A DNA stretch of 64,000 nt from CAZGSD01 sp964528305 (GCA_964528305.1 CAZGSD010000002.1:136832-200831), one strand, 5' to 3'; positions 34,027 to 43,942 are shown, counted from the first letter of the stretch. Notes: generated from the letters alone by a model not told the origin. Translations and numbers: made by a program.

Positions 34027-34971
34027 ATGTCTCAAAAACATAGCAAAATCAAGATTATCTTTTTAGGGACACCAGAATTCGCTGTCCCATTTCTGCAAAA
34101 ACTAGCCACAGATGAGCGTTTTCAAGTACAAGGAGTCATCACACAACAGGATCGCCCAACCGGCCGCCGTCAAATCCTTACCCCACCTCCAATCAAAAAA
34201 GCCGCACTGGAACTAGGTTTAACCATCTGGCAGCCCAATAATATCAACAAAGACCAGCAGTTAATTCAAACCCTTCAAACAACCAGCCCCGATTTTTTGG
34301 TAGTAATAGCCTATGGCCAAATTCTAAGTGAAAAAATCCTGCAAATTCCACGCACCACCGCCATCAACATACACGGGTCCATCCTGCCACGCTATCGGGG
34401 CGCCTCCCCCATAGAAAGCGCTATATTAAATGGAGACAGCCAAACCGGACTCTCTATTATGCAAATGGTAAAAAGCATGGATGCCGGCCCCGTCTATCAA
34501 AACCTAGAAATCCCAATATCTCCAGATGAGACAGCTCCAATCCTACGAACTAAACTCAGCCAACTCGGCGCTGAACATTTACCCAATATATTGGCACAAA
34601 TTCAAACAGGCTCTTTGAGAGCCGAGCCACAGGACGAAAATCAGGCCACTTACTGCCACAAAATAACACGAGAACAAGGATTAATTGATCCAGAAGCAGC
34701 AACAGCCCAACAAATTTACAACAAATGGCGAGCCTATATTGGTTGGCCAGGTATTTATCTGTCATATCAAGGAAAAAACATCAAATTATTGAACATAAAA
34801 ATCGCTTCCGAACTCACCCTCCCACCGGGACAATTTTTAGTACAAAACCGCCAGCTCTATCTAGGCACCAACCTGGGCACCTTGGAAATAATACAACTAC
34901 AGATGGAGGGAAAAACACCTCAAGACACATCTACTTTCCTCAGCGGTAATCGTGACTTTTTAACTATTTAA
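34027..34971 (+). CDS. fmt: Methionyl-tRNA formyltransferase
   Basis: The N-terminal formyltransferase domain has IIFLGTPEFAVPFLQKL, DRPTGRR, AYGQILSEKIL and the catalytic NIHGSILPRYRGASPIESAILNGDSQTGLSIMQMVKSMDAGP, with Asn, His and Asp in place. The C-terminal OB-like domain follows. Length 314, normal. It formylates initiator Met-tRNA. def is not in the window. The 3' end overlaps the convergent ligase gene by 12 bp. Confidence 0.97.
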   Translation: MSQKHSKIKIIFLGTPEFAVPFLQKLATDERFQVQGVITQQDRPTGRRQILTPPPIKKAALELGLTIWQPNNINKDQQLIQTLQTTSPDFLVVIAYGQILSEKILQIPRTTAINIHGSILPRYRGASPIESAILNGDSQTGLSIMQMVKSMDAGPVYQNLEIPISPDETAPILRTKLSQLGAEHLPNILAQIQTGSLRAEPQDENQATYCHKITREQGLIDPEAATAQQIYNKWRAYIGWPGIYLSYQGKNIKLLNIKIASELTLPPGQFLVQNRQLYLGTNLGTLEIIQLQMEGKTPQDTSTFLSGNRDFLTI

Positions 34972-36297
34972 AGCTATCAAACGCTGACGATAATCATGCC
35001 AAATTAATCCCGCTATTAATGCCATCATGACCTGTCCAGGCCAACTGGTATACAAATAATGATCCAGCATCGCCAAAACTAATAAAGCCAACATTAAAGC
35101 CCCATAATTTTTCCAATAATAACGGTCAGAGCGAATAATCCTCCGCATGGAATCAACTAACATTTTCATTAAAATCATTCCAACTCCCAAAACCAGCAAT
35201 ACTCCAGGCACACCAATTTCCGCCAACAACAACATAAACACATTATGCACCGGTTGAAACAACCAAGGAGCAAGAACAAATACACTATACTTAGGCATCA
35301 TCACGACAAAATTCCCCGCACCAACTCCATACCAAAGATTATCTCTAATCATATTAACCGCTACTTCTGAAAAAAGCAGTCTTTCATCCAGAGCATTTGC
35401 TGAAAAATCAAAAATTCTATTTATAATTACACGATCCACACCCAGCCACACCACCACGAATAGGGCGCCAACCAAACCTATCACCAAAGGTTTCCAATGA
35501 ATTTTCACCGCTCTCATCGCTATCATAGCCAAAGAAAAAGCCAACATCGCCAACCAAGCCCCACGAGAAAAAGACAGTAAAATCCCGACCATAAAAGCTA
35601 TCAACCAATACCACATTTTATGCCAATTTTCGCCCCTCAGCTTCTGTACAACCAAACACAAACAAACCACTAAAAATCCACCAAAAATATTAGCATGACC
35701 AAAAGTACCATAAGCTCTAATTATCCTTTCACCCCCCAAATTCACCTTAGCCACATTTAAATCTCCAGATGATAAATGAGATTCTCCCAAAAACTGTAAT
35801 CCCAAATCAGATTGACTAAAATATTGCCCCAAGCCAATCAGAACCTGCAAGGCTGCACCTAAAAACAAAAATCTCAACACCTCATCACGTGACAAAACCC
35901 CCCTCCCCAACAAAAAAATAAATCCAAATAATTCCAACAGACGAAATCCCTGCAACAAAACCATCATTCGATCTGTGCTCCAAAAAACACCAAACAGCAC
36001 CCACATCAAAAGTAACATTAAAATTGATCCCAAAACACGTTCCAGATTATCAATAGACGGCAAAGCTTTTACAAAATCACCACCACGTACAACGTCTAAC
36101 GCATAAAAAGCTATAGCCAACAACAAAAAGATCTCACCAACATATACAAATACGCTACCAAAATTATTAAATTGGCCAGAAAACAAATCCCCACGATAAA
36201 TTAATGTCCTAATCTGCAAAGGAAAAATCACCAAAAAAATCCGCAAACACCAAACTGATAATTTATCTAGACTTAGTTTTAGTTTCGGTAGACGCAT
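34960..36297 (-). CDS. O-antigen ligase/polymerase (Wzy_C) family membrane protein
   Basis: About 11-12 membrane helices in 445 residues. The Wzy_C region contains RIIRAYGTFGHANIFGGFLVV and LLSFSRGAWLAMLAF, and the large periplasmic loop contains NLWYGVGAGNFV, all typical of O-antigen ligases and polymerases. The start is placed at the ATG at 36297 (MRLPKLKLSLDKL), which still overlaps the preceding gene by 35 bp. It probably polymerises or ligates the glycan made by the nearby transferases. Confidence 0.85.
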   Translation of the reverse strand: MRLPKLKLSLDKLSVWCLRIFLVIFPLQIRTLIYRGDLFSGQFNNFGSVFVYVGEIFLLLAIAFYALDVVRGGDFVKALPSIDNLERVLGSILMLLLMWVLFGVFWSTDRMMVLLQGFRLLELFGFIFLLGRGVLSRDEVLRFLFLGAALQVLIGLGQYFSQSDLGLQFLGESHLSSGDLNVAKVNLGGERIIRAYGTFGHANIFGGFLVVCLCLVVQKLRGENWHKMWYWLIAFMVGILLSFSRGAWLAMLAFSLAMIAMRAVKIHWKPLVIGLVGALFVVVWLGVDRVIINRIFDFSANALDERLLFSEVAVNMIRDNLWYGVGAGNFVVMMPKYSVFVLAPWLFQPVHNVFMLLLAEIGVPGVLLVLGVGMILMKMLVDSMRRIIRSDRYYWKNYGALMLALLVLAMLDHYLYTSWPGQVMMALIAGLIWHDYRQRLIALNS

Positions 36298-37816
36298 TAT
36301 TTTTAGTATTATCATTTTTAGGAGCAGAAGCCGCTGGAGGCACAGAATTTGGACCACTAGATGATTTCCCTCCAACAGGCAAAAGAGGTGGTTTCAACAA
36401 AATCCCTTCTGGTGGTAGAATTAGATTAATTTCTGATTCTGCTTTACGCATAGCCGCCTCTGGTTTATCCACAGTAGATAATACCGCTTCCACCGCCTTG
36501 GCAAAAATATTTTTATATAAATCCCAATCATATATAGGCAAACTTTCAGCATATCCAACCTGCTCAGCAAAAACACCATAAATAGCATCTTCCTTTTGTT
36601 TCTCTATCAAATCACGACGTGAAGTAGGACGATGAGTCTTTTGATTATAATAAACCAAATTATCACGAGAAGTGGCAAACATAAGAAAATCCCAAGCCGT
36701 TTTAGGATTGGCAGAATTACGACTAACAGTCTCTACAAAATAATTGGCATAAGCGTCCCGCTTTTCAGTAGAAGTCCTCGGATCATTCACCTGTGGAACC
36801 ACTGAAATACGAACAGCATCAGGCGTAATAGTCTGAACATTTTTCTTTTTCAATTGATCCATTTCATCCATGATCTGCTCATACAGATAAGAATATCCGA
36901 AAATCATAGCCACTTTACCTCGAGCAAAAGCCTCTACTTCTTTCACTGCAGAAGTTGGCTCAACCATATATTCATTCCATGAATAGTTCTTCTGAGAAGC
37001 CAAAGCAAAACTGGTATAGAGATCCAATGCTTTACTGGCAGGATTAAAAGACGATCCTCCACCACTCACCGCCTGCTGCTTCATAAATTCAGCAGCATTC
37101 ATGGCGTCATTATAAAAATCCACCTTATACTGCAACATTAACATATATAGTATGTCCATCGCTCGAGCGATATTATCAAACCTGCCCATAGCTACTCCCC
37201 CAACCTCAAATCTTTCAAAACTATTATCAGCTTTGGTCAGACGAAAAACATCATCTTTAAATTCCTCCCAAGTCGCTGCCGGACGACCCCGTGACGGCAC
37301 GCGATCTTCATAAAGGTTTTTATTGTAATACAAAGCCAAAGTGTCTATCCCCATCGGCAGGCCAAAAACCTTCACACCCCCATCACGTGGATCAGTAAAC
37401 ACAGCATCTTTTTCAGCTACACTAGCAAAAGTTGCAGCAAACTGCTTTGGCCCCAAAACCTGCGCGTCTAATGGTGTAATTTTTTTGGCATTTTTCTTTA
37501 ACCAATAATTGGGTACCGAAAAAATATCTGGCCCCTCTCCCTCAGCCAATTCATTTAAAATAGTACGATAATAATCGTCGGCATTATCAAATTTTTTATA
37601 TTTAATTGTCACATTGGGATGCAAAGCCTGATACTGCTGAATAAGAGGCCTCATCACATCTTCTTCATCAAACAATTTATAATAAACCAACTGCGTGCGC
37701 TGAGTATTTACAACCGCGCGCCCCCCTTGTTGTTTTTTCATACAGCCACTCAAAATCATTCCTCCAACCATCGATAATATGAGCAGCGCTAAAATTTTTT
37801 GTATTTGTTTTGACAT
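36263..37816 (-). CDS. Extracellular solute-binding lipoprotein (family 1, sugar type)
   Basis: 517 residues. The lipoprotein signal LALLILSMVGGMILSGCMKK has a lipobox LSGC. The mature part has the family-1 binding protein pattern: LVYYKLFDEEDVMRPLIQQYQALHP, GEGPDIFSVPNYWL, VFGLPMGIDTLALYYNKNLYED and NPKTAWDFLMFATS. The tail is Ser/Asn/Lys-rich. No ABC permease or ATPase is adjacent; it is sandwiched between a GT2 glycosyltransferase and the ligase. It may be a polysaccharide-related lipoprotein, not part of a transporter. Confidence 0.88.
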   Translation of the reverse strand: MSKQIQKILALLILSMVGGMILSGCMKKQQGGRAVVNTQRTQLVYYKLFDEEDVMRPLIQQYQALHPNVTIKYKKFDNADDYYRTILNELAEGEGPDIFSVPNYWLKKNAKKITPLDAQVLGPKQFAATFASVAEKDAVFTDPRDGGVKVFGLPMGIDTLALYYNKNLYEDRVPSRGRPAATWEEFKDDVFRLTKADNSFERFEVGGVAMGRFDNIARAMDILYMLMLQYKVDFYNDAMNAAEFMKQQAVSGGGSSFNPASKALDLYTSFALASQKNYSWNEYMVEPTSAVKEVEAFARGKVAMIFGYSYLYEQIMDEMDQLKKKNVQTITPDAVRISVVPQVNDPRTSTEKRDAYANYFVETVSRNSANPKTAWDFLMFATSRDNLVYYNQKTHRPTSRRDLIEKQKEDAIYGVFAEQVGYAESLPIYDWDLYKNIFAKAVEAVLSTVDKPEAAMRKAESEINLILPPEGILLKPPLLPVGGKSSSGPNSVPPAASAPKNDNTKNNASTETKTKSR

Positions 37817-37857
37817 AACCATCAACATTTAAATAACCAGCGACATTGTAACAGATA

Positions 37858-38808
37858 TCAACGCCCCAAAACCAGCCGGGAGTATTTTTTCCGTCCATCA
37901 CGCACTCCCTCTAAAAAATATTTTTTGCTCAAAACATAATAATATATATCCCTCCACCAACCGCCCCACCAACGCGCCCCCAATGCCAATAGCCAGACAT
38001 TTAAAGGCAAAGTAATCAAACGCAACATCAGTTTTTTCTTCCAATTTGGAATTTTTCCCAATTCCGGATATTTACGATGAATAATCCAAGCCGATCTACC
38101 TATATCTTTCATTCTTTTTTTCAAAGATTTCTCCTCCATAGGGTGATAGTGATAACCAACAGCCCAAGAATTATAATAAAGTTTCAATCCAGCCCATTTT
38201 TCCAGACGATACCCCAACTCAATATCCTCCCAACCATATCCAGAAAAAGCAGTATCGAATGGGAATTTTTTTAACAATGAAGTTTTTAGGGAAATATTGG
38301 AAGTATAAAAGAAATTAAAATCAGCCAATTGCCGCCCCTGTAGTTTTTCATAAGCAAATTGATGCCCACCAAATTTACCAAACACCACGGAGCCATTAAC
38401 CAACCAATTCATAAAAGGAGTAATCTGCAACTCCGGATGCCAAGCAGTAAACCCTAACACAGCCTCATTTTCAGCTGGATGCAAATAATGGAATTTCTGA
38501 TGTTCATAAAGAAAATCATGCGTAGGAACAATATCATCGCCAATCATTAATACCACTTGCCCACGAGCTTTTTTGATAGCAGTATTTCTAGCCACTCCCT
38601 GCCCCTGATTTTTCTGCTTAATATAAATTAGATTTTTATTCTTCTTACGGAAAGATTGAACAACACTAGCCGTATTATCAGTACTCCCATCATCCACCAC
38701 AATCACCTCATAATCTACCGGCTGCACTGACTGCTGAAACAAAGCAGTTAACGTTTTAGCCAAAACATCAGCACGGTTATAAGTGGGAATAACTACAGAA
38801 AAAAACAT
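37858..38808 (-). CDS. Family 2 glycosyltransferase
   Basis: 316 residues with the GT-A fold: VVIPTYNRADVLAKTLTAL, YEVIVVDDGSTDNT, and the metal-binding DD in MIGDDIVPTH. The acceptor-side motif GYGWEDIELGYRL (the E-D of GT2) and a basic C-terminus near the membrane follow. It is the first gene of the group with the lipoprotein and ligase, 41 nt upstream of the lipoprotein start. Confidence 0.92.
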   Translation of the reverse strand: MFFSVVIPTYNRADVLAKTLTALFQQSVQPVDYEVIVVDDGSTDNTASVVQSFRKKNKNLIYIKQKNQGQGVARNTAIKKARGQVVLMIGDDIVPTHDFLYEHQKFHYLHPAENEAVLGFTAWHPELQITPFMNWLVNGSVVFGKFGGHQFAYEKLQGRQLADFNFFYTSNISLKTSLLKKFPFDTAFSGYGWEDIELGYRLEKWAGLKLYYNSWAVGYHYHPMEEKSLKKRMKDIGRSAWIIHRKYPELGKIPNWKKKLMLRLITLPLNVWLLALGARWWGGWWRDIYYYVLSKKYFLEGVRDGRKKYSRLVLGR

Positions 38809-38905
38809 GTATTATCGCTATAAACATTCCAAGACTATAGTACATGAATTCAGAAGAGACCGAAAGGAAATGCTCCTCGCCTTCAAAGGGCACCATATCA
38901 ACGAG

Positions 38906-39032
38906 TAGAGAAACTCTGAAAATTGTTATTTTACAAGGCAGCAAACTAAAATATTTCGCAGCGTATAGAATATACGTGAGAAATATTTTAGTGCAGCTAA
39001 CGCTGTAAAATACAATTTTCAGAGTTTCTCTA
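38906..39032. repeat. 127-bp nested palindrome after ssb
   Basis: Three nested inverted repeats share one centre: outer arms 38907-38935 with 39004-39031 (28 bp with one bulged T), middle arms 38945-38957 with 38980-38992 (13 bp, perfect), and inner CGTATA/TATACG (38962-38967, 38971-38976) with a GAA loop. The right end contains the ssb stop codon. It separates ssb from the glycosyltransferase operon and would form a very stable hairpin in RNA or a cruciform in DNA. Confidence 0.85.
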
Positions 39033-39407
39033 AGCCTCTACGGTAACTAGATTAATCTCATCCACATCATTTTTTTTCTTATAAGTGATGAAATTCACTT
39101 CATCAGCATGAACCTCCGTAACTGTTTTCGTCTTCCCTTCTTTATCCTGAAATTTATTAGTTTGCATCTTCCCCTCAACCAAAACAGCCGATCCCTTTTT
39201 AAGGTATTCCACACAGGTTTCAGCCAAACGCCTCCAGGCTATAATATTATGGAAATCAGTATATTCTTTTTTTTCTCCCAATTTGCTTTTCCAATTCCTG
39301 TTAGTAGCTAGAGTAAATTTAGCCATTTTTACACCAGAATCGAAATCCATTATCTCCGGATCACGGGTCAAATTACCAATCAACAAGACCTTATTCAATG
39401 AGCGCAT
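39030..39407 (-). CDS. ssb: Single-stranded DNA-binding protein
   Basis: 125 residues with the SSB OB fold: MRSLNKVLLIGNLTRDPEI, FTLATNRNWK, EYTDFHNIIAWRRLAETCVEYLKKGSAVLVEGKMQT. The usual glycine-rich linker and acidic tip (DDDIPF) are missing; the protein ends DEINLVTVEA. Partner binding through the C-terminal tip may therefore be lost, or another SSB may exist elsewhere. The stop codon lies inside a large palindrome. Confidence 0.95.
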   Translation of the reverse strand: MRSLNKVLLIGNLTRDPEIMDFDSGVKMAKFTLATNRNWKSKLGEKKEYTDFHNIIAWRRLAETCVEYLKKGSAVLVEGKMQTNKFQDKEGKTKTVTEVHADEVNFITYKKKNDVDEINLVTVEA

Positions 39408-39522
39408 ATATTATCTAATTAAATAATAAAAACATCCCCATCTTAAAAAAGACAAATTAAACCAGGATTAAAAATTGATTAATTCAGATAAAAAAGTAAT
39501 TATAAAGAAAAACAAATTGCCA

Positions 39523-40734
39523 ATGGATATACGTACTATAAAAACAGCATCACTGCATAATAAACGAGTAATACTGCGCGTGGATTTCAACGTACCCATA
39601 AAACAAGGCCAGGTAATGGACATCACGCGCATTCGTGAAAGTCTAGCTACCATTAAATACCTACTAAAAAATAAATGCAGCATAGTCATTATTTCACATT
39701 TAGGACGGCCAGACGGGCAGATCAACCCAACCTATAGCCTCCACCCAGTAGCCAAAAAACTCCAATGGTTATTGCACAAAAAAATAAATTTTTTAGCTGA
39801 ACCATTGAACAAAAAAATTGTTGAGAAATGCCAACAATTAAAATCTGGAAAAATTATAATGCTCGAAAACATACGTTTTTATCCAGGTGAAGAAAAAAAT
39901 GACACGAATTTCGCCAAAACCCTTAGCACATTGGGAGATTTATATGTTAACGACGCTTTTGCTTGTTCACATCGAGCTCACGCCTCTATACACGCCATCA
40001 CTAAATTTTTACCATCTTATAGCGGACTACTACTAGAAAATGAAATTCAAAAACTAAGCCTGATTTTCGACGAATTACAACATCCAGTTAGTTTTATTAT
40101 CGGTGGAGCTAAAATTGAAGATAAAATAGAATTGATCAAAAGTTTTGCCAGTAAAGTAGATCATTTCCTCTTTGGTGGCGGTATAGCAAACACTTTTTTA
40201 GGCAGCAGAGGATGGAAAATGGGTAAATCTCTACAACAAAAAAATCTCTATCAAATTGCACAAGAAATTACAACAGCCATACACCGCAAACGAAAAAACA
40301 TTCATTATCCAACCGACCTGCTACTAGCGGAAAAACTAAGTCATTTCACGGCAGTTAAAAACAGCTCAAATCATCTAATTCCAAATCATTTAGCCGCATA
40401 TGATATTGGCAAGAAAACCACCAAACAGTTCTGTGAAATCATTGGTAAATCACGTACCATCATCTGGAACGGCCCACTAGGCGTTATAGAGTATCGCCCT
40501 TTTCGCCACGGCACGAAAAAAATTGTACAAGCCATAGCACGAGCACATAAACATGGCGCCACCACCATCATCGGAGGAGGTGATACTTTGGAAGCTCTCA
40601 AAATACTAGGCATCAGTCACCGAAATTTCACCCATGTCTCCACGGGAGGCGGCGCCATGCTGGAATTTTTGGAAAAAGGCACACTACCAGGAATAGAAGT
40701 CTTGATCGACAAAGACAAAACCAGAACAAAATAA
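39523..40734 (+). CDS. pgk: Phosphoglycerate kinase
   Basis: Glycolytic ATP-forming step. Signatures: RVILRVDFNVPIKQG, SIVIISHLGRPDG, NDAFACSHRAHASI, IIGGAKIEDKIELI, WNGPLGVIE and the C-terminal THVSTGGGAMLEFLEKGTLPGI. 403 residues from ATG 39523 (MDIRTIKTASLHNKRV); an in-frame ATG lies at 39475. No other glycolytic genes are adjacent. Confidence 0.96.
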   Translation: MDIRTIKTASLHNKRVILRVDFNVPIKQGQVMDITRIRESLATIKYLLKNKCSIVIISHLGRPDGQINPTYSLHPVAKKLQWLLHKKINFLAEPLNKKIVEKCQQLKSGKIIMLENIRFYPGEEKNDTNFAKTLSTLGDLYVNDAFACSHRAHASIHAITKFLPSYSGLLLENEIQKLSLIFDELQHPVSFIIGGAKIEDKIELIKSFASKVDHFLFGGGIANTFLGSRGWKMGKSLQQKNLYQIAQEITTAIHRKRKNIHYPTDLLLAEKLSHFTAVKNSSNHLIPNHLAAYDIGKKTTKQFCEIIGKSRTIIWNGPLGVIEYRPFRHGTKKIVQAIARAHKHGATTIIGGGDTLEALKILGISHRNFTHVSTGGGAMLEFLEKGTLPGIEVLIDKDKTRTK

Positions 40735-40755
40735 AACAAGTATTACTGCCAGGCC

Positions 40756-43434
40756 CTACTTATTCTCCTTCTTTTTCCCCTGCAGTAACAAGGCATTTTT
40801 ATCCACCACTAACTTAGCTCGAGTTTTAGGAGCAGGCGGCAGCGCAGCCAGGCCCGCCGCTGGCTCCGATAAAACCGAATTTCCAGCCTCATCAATATCT
40901 ATCCCCTTGCTCCAACGCATGATTTTATCCTCCACCACCGCCCGCGGCGCCGAGTAACGCTCCCGTGCCAAACGCACAACCTTTTCCCGTCTATCGGGGT
41001 CCACATCAAATTGCGGCGGCGGCAAAGTAGCCAAAGAAAAAGTTTTGGAGGGCATACCATCAATCAAAAGCCGCATATAAGCAGTATATTTACTCAAATT
41101 CACCAAATCATTTGGAAGCACTTCTTCTCCATATTGCTGTGACAAATATTCCGCATCATCATACCCCACCTGAAAACTCAAAATACTACCCACATTACCA
41201 AATACAGCATCACGCACCTCATCAGGCATCTGGGCTATGTATTGATTGGCCATACTCAAATTCAGCTTATATTTTCTAGCCTCAGACAAAATAGTCGCAA
41301 AAGAATCAGTGGCAAAATTTTGGAATTCATCCACATACAGATAAAAATCTGTACGATCTTTTTCAGGTATATTGGCCCTGCTCATGGCATCAATTTGGAA
41401 TTTCGTAATAATCATAGCACCAAGCAATGAAGAATTATCTTCACCAATTTTACCTTTGGACAAATTAACTATAACAATCTTCTTATTGTCCATAGCCCAA
41501 CGCAAATCCAGCTTGGAATTAACTTGGCCCAGCACATTACGAACAATAGGACTTGAAAGAAATTGCCCGACTTTATTGAGAATTGGTGAAATCGCTTCCA
41601 CTCTCATTTTCGGCTCCATCACTTCAAATTCATTCAACCAAAAGCTTTTCACCAATGGATCCTGAATTTTTTTAATCACCTTACGTCGGAAATCAGCATC
41701 CTGCAAAATACGTGGAATACCAAGCATAGTGGTATTCGGATACTCCAGTAGCGACAAAATAGTATTTCTCAAAATATGCTCCAAACGTGGCCCCCAACTT
41801 TCAGCATATATTTTTTTAAATATTCCCACTAAACCTGAAGCCACAATGGTATTCAAAGATGGATCAATATTACTGAGCATATTAAAAGCAATCGGCCACT
41901 CCCTATCCGACGGATCAAAAATAACAACATCATTGGTACGCCAAGACGGAACAAAATTCAAAACAGCCTCCGCCAAATCGCCGTGTGGATCAACCACCGC
42001 CACTCCCCGCCCGGCCTGTATATCAGAAAAAATCATATTTTCCAACAAAACAGATTTACCCATACCTGTTTTACCGATGATATACATATGCCTGCGCCGG
42101 TCCAAAGTACGAATACCAAATTCCTGAGAAATTCCACGAAAATTAGTACGACCAATAGCCGTCACCGGAGCTTCAGAATCGGTAGAAACACGTGGTAAAT
42201 CATTTGGTGGTTCTATTTTTTTCGAACGTACCCAAAAAATATTAGGGGTTTGTACAGTAATATTGGGAAGATGATAAATAGTAGCCAATTCTTTAACATT
42301 CAACACAAAAGGATTAGACAAAGCACGAGATTGATAACGCTCCACTATAGAAATGTCGCGATAAATTTTACTCAAAGTAAATCCATTAGAACTGGGCAGA
42401 TTAAATTGCTTAAATGATCCAGCAATTTCTTTCAACTTCACCAAGGAAACTTCGTGATTAGCCTTTTTGGGAACATAGACAATTCTAATATTTACATCAA
42501 ACAGTAGACCAGATAGTTTTTCTCGAGCCGGCAACATAGATTTTTCATCCAGTTTCTCCTTATCTACACTGATTTTTTTAGGACCAACCACCCAGGTCAC
42601 AGGGAAAAACACCACACGTTTCAACCTACTACTTTTTACAAAGAATTGATAATACAGCTTGCGCAAAAATTTTGACTTAAAAGACGCATACACCTCATAC
42701 ACCTTTTGCAAATATTCCCCACGTTTTTCATGAATAGGTTTGATCACAAACTGTATCCAGGCCTGCTCATCAGGGTCAGAAAATTTAGCCAAAGTAGCTG
42801 TTATAGCCGATAACGGATCAACATTAATACCAGTAGATTTATCTTCAAATTGACTATAAGTTTTAATGGGCAAAAAATCAGTGGAAGTCAGAGCCAGTTC
42901 CGCCCCCACAGCCGTAGCCAAACTATTTAATTTCTGGAAATCCAATTTAGAAGTATCACGATGTATCACCACAGCTTTTTCACGCCCCTCTGTCATTTGA
43001 GCAGAAGCAGCTTTGGCCACTTCAATATTTTCTGGAATAGCATAATCCGGCACCTCATCAATTTCCACATGCGGATATTGAGCATAAATTTGCCCCTCCA
43101 CCAAATTACGTAACCTAGCAGGGAATTGCACGTAGAAACGAATACTTCTACCAATATTGGCAATTTCAAAAGAAACCTTTTCCGGCCCCATACCGCGCAA
43201 TCTATCAAACCATCCAGGATTAGAAACAATACTATGCAAAGTCGCAAAAACCTGTTCAGCCACTATCGGACCAGATTCATTATCGCGAGCCACCCGCACC
43301 ATCAAAACAACCATAGCACCACGGTTAGCACGTTTCTGCTGGGCTTTCACAGCTATCCACTCCAACAATATCAACAGGAAGTAAATCCCTAGCCCACACC
43401 AGACCGCCAGATTAATAATCAGATTCCAATTCAT
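40756..43434 (-). CDS. TraD/VirD4-like type IV coupling ATPase
   Basis: 892 residues: an N-terminal membrane helix (about 5-28), a long variable region, then an FtsK/TraG-like motor. Walker A is GKTGMGKS (about 454-461), followed by VAVVDPHGDLAEAVL; Walker B is in FYLYVDEFQNFATD; ARKYKLNLSMANQYIAQMP and YMRLLIDGMPS follow. Proteins of this type are widespread in CPR and may drive DNA or protein transport across the envelope. There is no relaxase or mating-pair gene nearby, so it is an orphan; a VirB2-like pilin is encoded at 6787-7236. Confidence 0.88.
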   Translation of the reverse strand: MNWNLIINLAVWCGLGIYFLLILLEWIAVKAQQKRANRGAMVVLMVRVARDNESGPIVAEQVFATLHSIVSNPGWFDRLRGMGPEKVSFEIANIGRSIRFYVQFPARLRNLVEGQIYAQYPHVEIDEVPDYAIPENIEVAKAASAQMTEGREKAVVIHRDTSKLDFQKLNSLATAVGAELALTSTDFLPIKTYSQFEDKSTGINVDPLSAITATLAKFSDPDEQAWIQFVIKPIHEKRGEYLQKVYEVYASFKSKFLRKLYYQFFVKSSRLKRVVFFPVTWVVGPKKISVDKEKLDEKSMLPAREKLSGLLFDVNIRIVYVPKKANHEVSLVKLKEIAGSFKQFNLPSSNGFTLSKIYRDISIVERYQSRALSNPFVLNVKELATIYHLPNITVQTPNIFWVRSKKIEPPNDLPRVSTDSEAPVTAIGRTNFRGISQEFGIRTLDRRRHMYIIGKTGMGKSVLLENMIFSDIQAGRGVAVVDPHGDLAEAVLNFVPSWRTNDVVIFDPSDREWPIAFNMLSNIDPSLNTIVASGLVGIFKKIYAESWGPRLEHILRNTILSLLEYPNTTMLGIPRILQDADFRRKVIKKIQDPLVKSFWLNEFEVMEPKMRVEAISPILNKVGQFLSSPIVRNVLGQVNSKLDLRWAMDNKKIVIVNLSKGKIGEDNSSLLGAMIITKFQIDAMSRANIPEKDRTDFYLYVDEFQNFATDSFATILSEARKYKLNLSMANQYIAQMPDEVRDAVFGNVGSILSFQVGYDDAEYLSQQYGEEVLPNDLVNLSKYTAYMRLLIDGMPSKTFSLATLPPPQFDVDPDRREKVVRLARERYSAPRAVVEDKIMRWSKGIDIDEAGNSVLSEPAAGLAALPPAPKTRAKLVVDKNALLLQGKKKENK

Positions 43435-43510
43435 GATAAATTAACTTTTCACACCCCCTAAGAATAATCATCCCAGCTTCAACAGCAGGTGCAAAAGCAT
43501 TCTACAGCAT

Positions 43511-43936
43511 TCATGGCTTAAAGTCTATATAACGCTGCAACAAAACAATAGCAGCCATTTCATCCTCAGTAGCCCTGCGTTGTTCAGCATCCACCCCTAT
43601 TTTTGTTAAAATTTCATTAGCCTCAAAAGTACTAAAAGATTCATCTATATAATCCAAAACAACATCATTACCCAGCCTTTCAGCCAGCCTTTTACCAAAC
43701 TCCCTAATCCGAAGCGTCTGCTGAGTTTCCTGCCCATCAATAGCCAAAGGCAACCCTACTACGACTTGCACAACCTGCTCAGCAGAAACCAAATCGACCA
43801 AAACATCCAACACAGCTTCTATTGCCAGCCCACGCAAAACACCACGGCCAAAAGCCATTTGCCTATCCTTATCAGAAACAGCCAAACCGACTTTTGCTCC
43901 ACCATAATCCACCGCCAAAACCCGCCCTTTATTCAT
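43511..43936 (-). CDS. ruvX: Putative pre-16S rRNA nuclease YqgF/RuvX
   Basis: 141 residues, RNase H-like: VLAVDYGGAKVGLAVSD, VVQVVVGLPLAIDGQETQ, DYIDESFSTFEAN and the C-terminal DEMAAIVLLQRYID. Family members process pre-16S rRNA ends and/or act on Holliday junctions. It starts 6 nt after rplI, so they form one operon. Confidence 0.93.
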   Translation of the reverse strand: MNKGRVLAVDYGGAKVGLAVSDKDRQMAFGRGVLRGLAIEAVLDVLVDLVSAEQVVQVVVGLPLAIDGQETQQTLRIREFGKRLAERLGNDVVLDYIDESFSTFEANEILTKIGVDAEQRRATEDEMAAIVLLQRYIDFKP

Positions 43937-43942
43937 ATCAAT

